Assembly: GCA_016792625.1 (NCBI GenBank)
Contig: JAEUKK010000144.1
Coordinates: 61,697 to 125,696 of the forward strand
DNA length: 64,000 bases
Direction of reading: 5' to 3'
Origin: Deltaproteobacteria bacterium
Lineage (GTDB): Bacteria; Myxococcota_A; UBA796; UBA2385
Of this stretch, positions 59,008 to 64,000 are shown piece after piece. The stretch's first letter is position 1. Every line of letters starts with the position of its first letter. The notes beneath the pieces were generated by a model. It saw nothing but the letters and a program-made list of their open reading frames with translations, was not told the origin of the DNA and searched no databases. The translations under genes and the position numbers were made by a program.

Positions 59008-59750
59008 CCGACCGCTGCAACATCAAGTGCTTGATGTGCAGCCAGTCCATGCGCGACGAGGCCCATGGCCAGCCGATGCGCTGGATGGACTTCGCCACTT
59101 GGCGGGCCGCGGTCCAAGGCTTGGCCTCGATGGGCGAGCCGGTCGACCTCTGCCCCCACTGGCTGGGCGAGCCGACCATCCACCCGCAGTTCGATGACTT
59201 CGTCGAGTACGCCTTTTTCGTCAACGCTGGCAACCGCCTCTTCCGCACCTTCAAGCTGCACACCAACGGCGTCGTCTTCGGCGAGGCGCGGGCGCGCCTG
59301 CTGCTGCGCCTCGCGCATACGCCCGGGCTCGCGCCCGACACCTTCAACTTCATCCACTTCAGCGTCGATGCCCACAGCGCGGCCGCCTACCGGCACGTGA
59401 AGGGCGCCGACAAGCGCGATCAGGTCTACAAGAACATCGAGCGCTACTTGGCGCTGCGCGCCGCGGCGGGCCTGCGCCGGCCCTTCGTCACCCTCGCCTT
59501 CGTCGTGCAGGACGGCAACGCCCACGAGGCCGGCGCTTTTGTCGACCACTGGCGGGCGGCCCTGCGGGCGGTCGGGGTCGAGCCCCGCTGCACCGTGGAC
59601 TGGCCCGACCAGCAGGCCGACACCATCTACCTGCGGCCGCTCAACTGCGGCGATCAAGCGGCGGCCGACCGCCTGCACGCCGAGGTCTGCCGGTCCTTGG
59701 GCCTGACCGCGGCCGCGGGTGACCGCCTGCGGGCGGCCGAGAGCTTCTGA
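58980..59750 (+). CDS. Radical SAM protein lacking the C-terminal SPASM region (type B of pair 2)
   Basis: A 256-residue radical SAM protein from GTG 58980: LELTDRCNIKCLMC (CxxxCxxC), PHWLGEPTIHPQFDDFVEY, LHTNGVVFGEARARLLLRLA (in part), FSVDAHSAAAYRHVKGADKR. It aligns with residues about 30-290 of the type B enzyme at 53889-55046, including the KGADKR/KGIDRM block and the EVCRSLGL/EVQRLGL block. It ends soon after at RLRAAESF, with no C-terminal cysteine region. It may be a truncated or single-cluster form. No frame downstream restores the missing domain. Overlaps the upstream gene by 28 bp. Confidence 0.82.
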   Translation: MGVNVNLELTDRCNIKCLMCSQSMRDEAHGQPMRWMDFATWRAAVQGLASMGEPVDLCPHWLGEPTIHPQFDDFVEYAFFVNAGNRLFRTFKLHTNGVVFGEARARLLLRLAHTPGLAPDTFNFIHFSVDAHSAAAYRHVKGADKRDQVYKNIERYLALRAAAGLRRPFVTLAFVVQDGNAHEAGAFVDHWRAALRAVGVEPRCTVDWPDQQADTIYLRPLNCGDQAAADRLHAEVCRSLGLTAAAGDRLRAAESF

Positions 59751-59868
59751 GCGCGGCCGGCGCCACCCGCCCCGTGGGGCGCGCAGGTCGAGAGCGCCCG
59801 CCCCGCCGTGCTCCGGTCGCTGGCCCCGCCCGCGCGCGCTAAGCTGCGCCCGACTTCTGGAGGACGCC

Positions 59869-62136
59869 GTGAGCACGACCACCCGCCGCATGGACCTTCG
59901 CGGGCGCTTCGCGCGCTTGCCCCTCGCCCCGGCGGCCGCCGTCGCGCTGCTCGGCGCGGCCTGTGGTGACGGCCTCATCGACACCAAGCTCGACGGTGAT
60001 GTGGTCGTCGACGGTGTTCCCAACGTTTTTGTCGACGCGACGGTGGTCGACTTTGGCCGGGTGGCCCGCGGGGTCAGCGCGCCCGCCGCGCTCAACGTGA
60101 GCAACACCGGCCTCGGCACCCTGACCGTGGTCGAGCTCAGCTTCGTCGGCGCCGAGTTCTCGGCGTCGGGCGGCGCGGGCATCACCATCAGCCCGGGCGC
60201 GACCACCGCGCTCAGCCTGCGCTACCTGCCAATCGACTTCACCGACGACGTGGGTGAGCTCACGATCACCACCGACGACCCCGACCAGCCGACGGTGACC
60301 GTGGCCTTGCGCGGCGGGGTCATCACTGACAACGACGGCGACGGTTTTGCCAGTCTCGAGGCCGGGGGCGACGACTGCGACGACACCGACCCGCGCTTCT
60401 ACCCGGGCGCGCCCGACGACTGGTACGACGGCCGCGACACCAACTGCGACGGCGCCGACGACTTCGACCAAGATGGTGATGGCTTTCAGACCATCGTGAT
60501 CAACGACGACCCCGAGAACGGCGGCGGCGACTGCCAAGACGCCAACCCCGACATGTTCCCGGGCGCGACCGACACCTGGTACGACGGCGTCGACACCGAC
60601 TGCGACGGCTCTGACGACTTTGACCAAGACGGCGACGGCTTCGGCTCTTTGGCCGAGGGCCGCGGGCGTGACTGCGACGACAGCCGGGCGACCGCCAACC
60701 CCGACGCCATCGAGCGCTTCAACGGCGTCGATGACGACTGCGACGGCGAGATCGACGACCCGGTCGACGCGACCGACGCCGACATCGTGTACATCGGCGT
60801 GCAGGCCAACGACAACGCCGGCTGGGCGATGACCACTGGCGACCTCGACGGCGACGGTGATCCCGAGCTGATCATCGGCGGGGCGAACACCTCGGTCGGC
60901 CGCGGCGCGGTGGCCATCTTCACCGCGGCCCGCCTGCCCGCCGACGGCAGCGACATGCAAGACGCCATCAACTACATCCCCGGCGACACGACCAGCGACC
61001 GCCTCGGGTGGGACGTCTCGGTGATGGACGAGGCGGGCAGCGACGGCGCGACCTACCTCGTCATGGGCGCGCCCTACGCGCTCGGCAGCTACGGCCGGGT
61101 CACCATCCTCAACGGCTACGATGCCCGCTACGGCGCTGGTCTCAGCAGCTACGTGCTGCGCATCGAGGGCACGGGCGGCGGCAACGGCACCTACGTCGGC
61201 CGCGGCCTCAGCCAGGGGGTCGACCTGAACAGCGACGGCCTCGAAGACCTGCTCGGCTGGTACCAAAACACGACCTCGACGACCTTCCAGCCGCACGTCT
61301 ACCTCTACTACGGCGACCGGTGGGAGAGCGCGACCCAGAACGTCCTGACCCTCGCCGCCGCCGACGCCCGCTGGATCACCGACGGTGGCAACAGCAGCCT
61401 CGCGCTGGCCACCCAAGACCGCAACTTCGGCACGGGGGCCGACGTCGACGGCGATGGCGCCACCGACTGGATTTTCTGCGACTCCCTCTCTGACTCGGCG
61501 GCGACCGACGCGGGCACGGTCTGGGCCCTCTGGGGCAAGCCCGACCGCTACAGCAACGTGAGCGCGGCGAGTTTTGTGACCAACGCCTCTCCGGCGGTGC
61601 GCGGGCTGGTGGGCGCCCAGTTCGCGAGCCTCTGCACCGTGGGCGACGACATCGACGGCGACGGCGCCGCCGAGATCTGGGCCTACACCGCCTCGACCGG
61701 CGAGCTGGCCGCCTACCCGGGCACGGCCTTGATGCGCACGGCTTTGCAGTCGGCGACCACCTCGAGCATCATCACCTACCAGTTCGGGGCCTCGGCCGAG
61801 GCGCCCAAGACCCTGCGCATGGTCGGTGATCGCGACGGCGACGGCGTGTCCGAGATCGGCCTCGGGCTCTCGGCCGGCACCGGCGGCCAGCTCTTCATCG
61901 TCAACGGCGCGCTCGAGGGCGAGTTCAGCGACACCGACGTGATGGCCTTCTTCCAGGGCGAGGGCGACGTCGACGAGGGCACCTACCAGGTCGACTTCGG
62001 CGCGGGCCTGCCCAAACGCCAGGCCGACCTCACCGGCGACGGCCTGCTCGAGCTGGTGGTGGCCGACCCGAACTTCGGCATCAACACCTCGCTCATCGGC
62101 CGCGGCGCGGTCTACATCCACCAAGCGGGCCGCTGA
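59869..62136 (+). CDS. MopE-like / FG-GAP surface lipoprotein with choice-of-anchor domain
   Basis: A 755-residue protein from GTG 59869 (GGAGGA 4 bp upstream): lipobox LLGAAC, an ASH/choice-of-anchor-D-type immunoglobulin-like domain (about 50-140: TVVDFGRVARGVSAPAALNV), three MopE-type Ca-binding repeats (DCDDTDPRFYPGA...DTNCDGADDFDQDGDGF and two relatives, about 155-300), then FG-GAP repeats forming a propeller (DLDGDGDPELIIGG, DVDGDGATDWIFC, DRDGDGVSEIGLG). This architecture is common in Myxococcota surface proteins. TAAGCT (59840-59845) is a likely -10. Confidence 0.88.
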   Translation: MSTTTRRMDLRGRFARLPLAPAAAVALLGAACGDGLIDTKLDGDVVVDGVPNVFVDATVVDFGRVARGVSAPAALNVSNTGLGTLTVVELSFVGAEFSASGGAGITISPGATTALSLRYLPIDFTDDVGELTITTDDPDQPTVTVALRGGVITDNDGDGFASLEAGGDDCDDTDPRFYPGAPDDWYDGRDTNCDGADDFDQDGDGFQTIVINDDPENGGGDCQDANPDMFPGATDTWYDGVDTDCDGSDDFDQDGDGFGSLAEGRGRDCDDSRATANPDAIERFNGVDDDCDGEIDDPVDATDADIVYIGVQANDNAGWAMTTGDLDGDGDPELIIGGANTSVGRGAVAIFTAARLPADGSDMQDAINYIPGDTTSDRLGWDVSVMDEAGSDGATYLVMGAPYALGSYGRVTILNGYDARYGAGLSSYVLRIEGTGGGNGTYVGRGLSQGVDLNSDGLEDLLGWYQNTTSTTFQPHVYLYYGDRWESATQNVLTLAAADARWITDGGNSSLALATQDRNFGTGADVDGDGATDWIFCDSLSDSAATDAGTVWALWGKPDRYSNVSAASFVTNASPAVRGLVGAQFASLCTVGDDIDGDGAAEIWAYTASTGELAAYPGTALMRTALQSATTSSIITYQFGASAEAPKTLRMVGDRDGDGVSEIGLGLSAGTGGQLFIVNGALEGEFSDTDVMAFFQGEGDVDEGTYQVDFGAGLPKRQADLTGDGLLELVVADPNFGINTSLIGRGAVYIHQAGR

Positions 62137-62169
62137 GCCTCCATCCCGGCGAAGGGGTTGAGGGGCCAG

Positions 62170-62287
62170 GGGCGCCCCGGCGGCCGCGGGCCGCCGGCGG
62201 CCCTCCTCCGGGCGCGGCGCTGCGCGCCTTGGTCGCGCGGGCGCGACCGGGCCGCGGGGCGGCCCGCCCTCCGGCCGGCCTGGCGCC
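62170..62287 (+). repeat. GC-rich intergenic repeat, copy B
   Basis: Matches the reverse complement of 5429-5551 block by block (GGCGCCCCGGCGGCC, CTCCGGGCGCGGCGC, GCGCGCCTTGG, CGGCCTGGCGC). It starts 34 bp after the stop of the MopE-like gene and is in the same sense as that gene. The strong palindromes suggest a structured 3' element. Confidence 0.65.
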
Positions 62288-62410
62288 GCGAGGCGTCGTT
62301 TTCGCGCCACCTTCGCCCCGACCTTCACCCCGGCCTTCCCCCCGAGGTCAGCTGCGACGGCCACGTCTGTGTGGCCCAACAACGTCGTTTGATGGCTTAG
62401 ACCAAAACGT

Positions 62411-62419
62411 TGGTACACT
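62411..62419 (+). promoter_or_regulatory. Possible extended -10 promoter of the DUF2200 gene
   Basis: TGGTACACT is an extended -10 (TGn-TACACT) in an AT-richer island; TTGATG (62389-62394) lies 19 bp upstream as a poor -35. Transcription would start near 62426, about 33 bp before ATG 62459. AACGTCGTT and CCAAC...GTTGG dyads lie in the same island. Confidence 0.4.
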
Positions 62420-62458
62420 CAGGCAAAGACGACTGTGTCTGCCCACCCCAGAGGCGCG

Positions 62459-62809
62459 ATGAGCGAGCACCGCATCTACTCCACCGCCTTCGCGGCGATC
62501 TACCCGATGTACGTGCAGAAGGCCGAGCGAAAAGGCCGCACCCAGGCTGAGGTTGACCAGATCATCTGCTGGTTGACCGGCTACGACGCCGCGGGCCTCG
62601 CCGCCCAGCTCGAGCGGCGGGTCGACCTGCGGGCCTTCTTCGCCGAGTCCCCGGCCTACACCCCGGCGGCGCACCTGATCACCGGCGTGGTCTGCGGCAT
62701 ACGGGTCGAGCAGGTCGAAGACCCGCTGATGAAGCAGATCCGGCAGCTCGACAAGCTCATTGATGAGCTGGCCAAGGGTAAAGTCATGGCCAAGATCCTG
62801 CGGGGCTGA
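62459..62809 (+). CDS. DUF2200 family protein
   Basis: A 116-residue protein recognised as DUF2200: HRIYSTAFAAIYPMYVQKAERKGRT (in part), VDQIICWLTGYD, FFAESPAYTPAAHLITGVVCGIRVE (in part), EDPLMKQIRQLDKLIDELAKGK. It is cytoplasmic, without catalytic motifs, and its function is unknown; the family is widespread as single small genes. ATG 62459 has GAGG 4 bp upstream and is preferred to GTG 62435. Confidence 0.92.
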   Translation: MSEHRIYSTAFAAIYPMYVQKAERKGRTQAEVDQIICWLTGYDAAGLAAQLERRVDLRAFFAESPAYTPAAHLITGVVCGIRVEQVEDPLMKQIRQLDKLIDELAKGKVMAKILRG

Positions 62810-62834
62810 GCGCCCCCGGCGCTCCCGCTCTTTT

Positions 62835-62966
62835 GCGCCGATGGCGTTGATTTCGCCGTCGAAGGTACTCGCCTGGCTTTGGGCCTGGGTTGGTCCAGGC
62901 TTTTGGGCCCCGGGGCTGCTGCGCCGATGGGGTTGATTTCGCGGTCGAAGGTTGTTGCTTGGCTTG
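62835..62966 (+). repeat. Direct repeat, 86-bp period
   Basis: GCGCCGATGGCGTTGATTTC at 62835 recurs as GCGCCGATGGGGTTGATTTC at 62921; similarity extends over about 45 bp (CGC[C/G]GTCGAAGGT, then GCTTGGCTT-like). On the minus strand it would read TFDGEINAIGA/TFDREINPIGA, but no credible gene frame spans both. Confidence 0.75.
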
Positions 62967-62997
62967 TGCCGGGGGCCGCCGGCCCCCGGGCCCCCGG

Positions 62998-63022
62998 GCA
63001 AGGGGCCTGCGAGGCCCCTTGC
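62998..63022. terminator. Strong GC hairpin
   Basis: Perfect 10-bp stem GCAAGGGGCC/GGCCCCTTGC with loop TGCGA, preceded by CCGGGGGCCG-CC-GGCCCCCGG, another strong stem (62969-62989 region). No U-run follows; it may be a terminator-like structure or part of the repeat element beside it. Confidence 0.4.
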
Positions 63023-63168
63023 ATCCCCCGCCAAGGGGCCCAAGGTCCAAAGACCTGGCGGGCAGGCTTCGCGCGGCGCATGGCAGCGCCGCGCGCCAGC
63101 CCGCAAAGGCCCCCCTTTGGAAACCCCCCAGATGCGGCGCGTTTTGGGGCTGTCGTCGGCGATGAGGG
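63023..63168 (+). repeat. Left arm of long inverted repeat
   Basis: Starting ATCCCCCGCCAAGGGG, it matches the reverse complement of 63873-64000 with a long core: GCGCCGCGCGCCAGC, CGCAAAGGCCCCCCTTTGG, AAACCCCC, then GCGGCGCGTTTTGGGGCT and GCGATGAG. The arms flank about 700 bp that hold one small gene and further repeats. Confidence 0.85.
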
Positions 63169-63315
63169 GGTCGCCGCGAAGGCCGCGGCTTTGGTGGGCG
63201 ATGAGGGGCGCGGCGCGACCCGCTGCGGCTGTTGGCGATGAGCGGGTCGCCGCGAAGGCCTCGGCTTTGGTGGGCGATGAGGGGGTCGCCGTGAAGGCCT
63301 CGGCTTTGGTGGGTG
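63157..63315 (+). repeat. Tandem ~39-bp repeat x4
   Basis: Units begin at GCGATGAG 63159, 63198, 63235 and 63274. Units 1, 3 and 4 share GCGATGAG-GGGTCGCCG-GAAGGCC-CGGCTTTGGTG; unit 2 is diverged. No supported gene overlaps it. Confidence 0.85.
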
Positions 63316-63328
63316 CTCGCGCGCTGCC

Positions 63329-63538
63329 TCAGTCTACCGGTGGAGCCAGCGCCCGCAGCGCGCCCACGCTGGCCGCCAGCGGGCCGAGGCTCAGCACCAG
63401 GCCCGCGAACCAGACGGGTTTGTTGAGCAGTGCAGACAGATCCGAATGACAGCTCATCAGCAGGCCAAGACCGAGCGTGACGAGGGCCTGCGCGTGCACC
63501 AGGGCCCGCAGGGCACGCACCAGAGGGGGACGGCGCAT
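63329..63538 (-). CDS. Small membrane protein
   Basis: A 69-residue protein from ATG 63538 with GGAGG 5 bp upstream. It has two hydrophobic segments (ALVTLGLGLLMSC; VWFAGLVLSLGPLAASVGAL) separated by HSDLSALLNKP. It is the only gene-like frame between the inverted-repeat arms and sits at the end of the tandem repeats. Small and unrecognised, so it could be spurious, but the ribosome site and hydrophobic pattern support it. Confidence 0.5.
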   Translation of the reverse strand: MRRPPLVRALRALVHAQALVTLGLGLLMSCHSDLSALLNKPVWFAGLVLSLGPLAASVGALRALAPPVD

Positions 63539-63669
63539 GGAGACCTCCGCCTCAACACTACCGAAGGGGCCTTGGGCGAAGAGCTCCGGGCTGCCCCGTA
63601 CGGGCAACTTCTGTAGCCGCCCCGAGAACGGGCCCCACCGCGCCCGGGGCCATGCACCAGCCGCCCAGC

Positions 63670-63903
63670 GGCGCGCCCAGCACACCCGCGAAACCCAGCC
63701 CTCCGCGGCACCCCACCTTCTCGCTCAAGACGGTCCTAAAACGCGCCTCTTTCCCTCATGGCCTACCGAACCCCGACCCTCCGCGGCGCTCCACTTTCTC
63801 GCCCACGAAAGCCCCAAAACGCGCCACTCTCCGTCCGGCGCTCCGGAAGCCCAGCCCTCCGCGGCGCCCCAACTCATCGCACACAAGAGCCCCAAAACGC
63901 GCC
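63670..63903 (-). repeat. Tandem 78-bp repeat x3
   Basis: AAAACGCGCC (plus strand) recurs at 63738, 63816 and 63894, exactly 78 bp apart. On the minus strand each unit reads GGCGCGTTTTGGGGCT (one variant), then a GAGAA/GATGAG block, GCGCCGCGGAGGG and CTGGG(C/T)TTC. The left inverted-repeat arm contains one related unit, so both ends belong to one repeat family. Confidence 0.85.
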
Positions 63904-64000
63904 GCCCTCGGGGGTTTCCAAAGGGGGGCCTTTGCGCGCTGGCGCGCGGCGCCACCGTGCGCCGCGCCAAGCCAGCGCGCGGCCCCCCTTGGCGGGGGAT
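63873..64000 (-). repeat. Right arm of long inverted repeat (reaches window end)
   Basis: Reverse complement of 63023-63168 (see left arm); the match runs to the last base, so the repeat may continue outside the window. The stretch 63539-64000 otherwise contains no supported gene. Confidence 0.8.

Noticed and set aside
59839..62418. 859-residue minus-strand open frame of V/A/G/D repeats
   Set aside because: Antisense image of Asp-rich Ca-binding repeats in the MopE-like gene.
62411..62426. Possible second sigma-54 site (TTGGTACACTCAGGC)
   Set aside because: GG and GC are 9 bp apart instead of 10 and flanks do not match; it fits an extended -10 better.
63725..63970. 81-residue minus-strand frame inside the 78-bp repeats
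   Set aside because: The frame follows from the repeat period being a multiple of three; no ribosome site.

Overview
The window is about 70% GC and almost fully coding. It carries many lipoproteins with Asp-Gly-rich tethers, FG-GAP and MopE-like repeat surface proteins, a GltJ/AgmX-type motility protein and several radical SAM enzymes. This points to a Myxococcota (deltaproteobacterial) chromosome. No rRNA, tRNA, CRISPR array, transposase or phage gene was seen.

Layout. 1-5.4 kb: a cysteine-rich protein, a B12-binding-type radical SAM protein translationally coupled to a sugar transferase, a frameshifted gene, and a MarR/DUF1398 pair. 5.4-17.4 kb: a membrane-bound spermidine-synthase-like protein, an HExxH lipoprotein, a DUF389 transporter, a Deg protease with a catalytically dead paralogue, rhodanese, RidA and a methyltransferase. 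17.4-22.9 kb (minus strand): an aminophenol-type ring-cleavage operon (amnB, an amnA-RidA fusion, kynB-like), preceded by a START/SRPBCC/fatty-acid-hydroxylase operon. 22.9-28.2 kb: an FG-GAP/UnbV lipoprotein, a cyclic-nucleotide-domain/methyltransferase fusion and a TPR lipoprotein. 28.2-31.4 kb: a cobalamin riboswitch followed by three overlapping genes for two surface lipoproteins and a Tat-exported Rieske protein. 31.4-41.4 kb: a DEAD-box helicase, an ATP-grasp enzyme, an FHA-ABC transporter, and a chemoreceptor-like protein next to an oxygen-binding di-iron (ODP-like) protein. 41.4-46.9 kb: an SDR, a membrane-protein operon with a sigma-54-type promoter, and a beta-helix lipoprotein. 47-60 kb: a GltJ/AgmX-like protein, a Baeyer-Villiger monooxygenase, a CobW GTPase with an operator-like promoter, an LpxH-like phosphoesterase, two pairs of radical SAM enzymes, and thiD. 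60-64 kb: a MopE-like surface protein, a DUF2200 protein and a repeat-dense end holding one small membrane-protein gene.

The most interesting locus is the riboswitch operon. Vitamin B12 appears to control surface lipoproteins plus a Rieske protein, with no TonB receptor or ABC transporter in the operon, so it may be an uncharacterised outer-surface corrinoid-acquisition module. A 15-bp palindrome filling the -35/-10 spacer of the CobW gene recurs, nearly intact, just upstream of the riboswitch. Other points of note are the AmnA-RidA fusion operon, the chemoreceptor/ODP pair, the active/dead Deg pair, the paired radical SAM genes, and two intergenic repeat families.

Genes are packed tightly. 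Eleven junctions are 4-base ATGA/GTGA stop-start overlaps, and most convergent pairs lie within 20 bp of each other or overlap. All functions are read from sequence motifs and remembered family features; no database search was possible.
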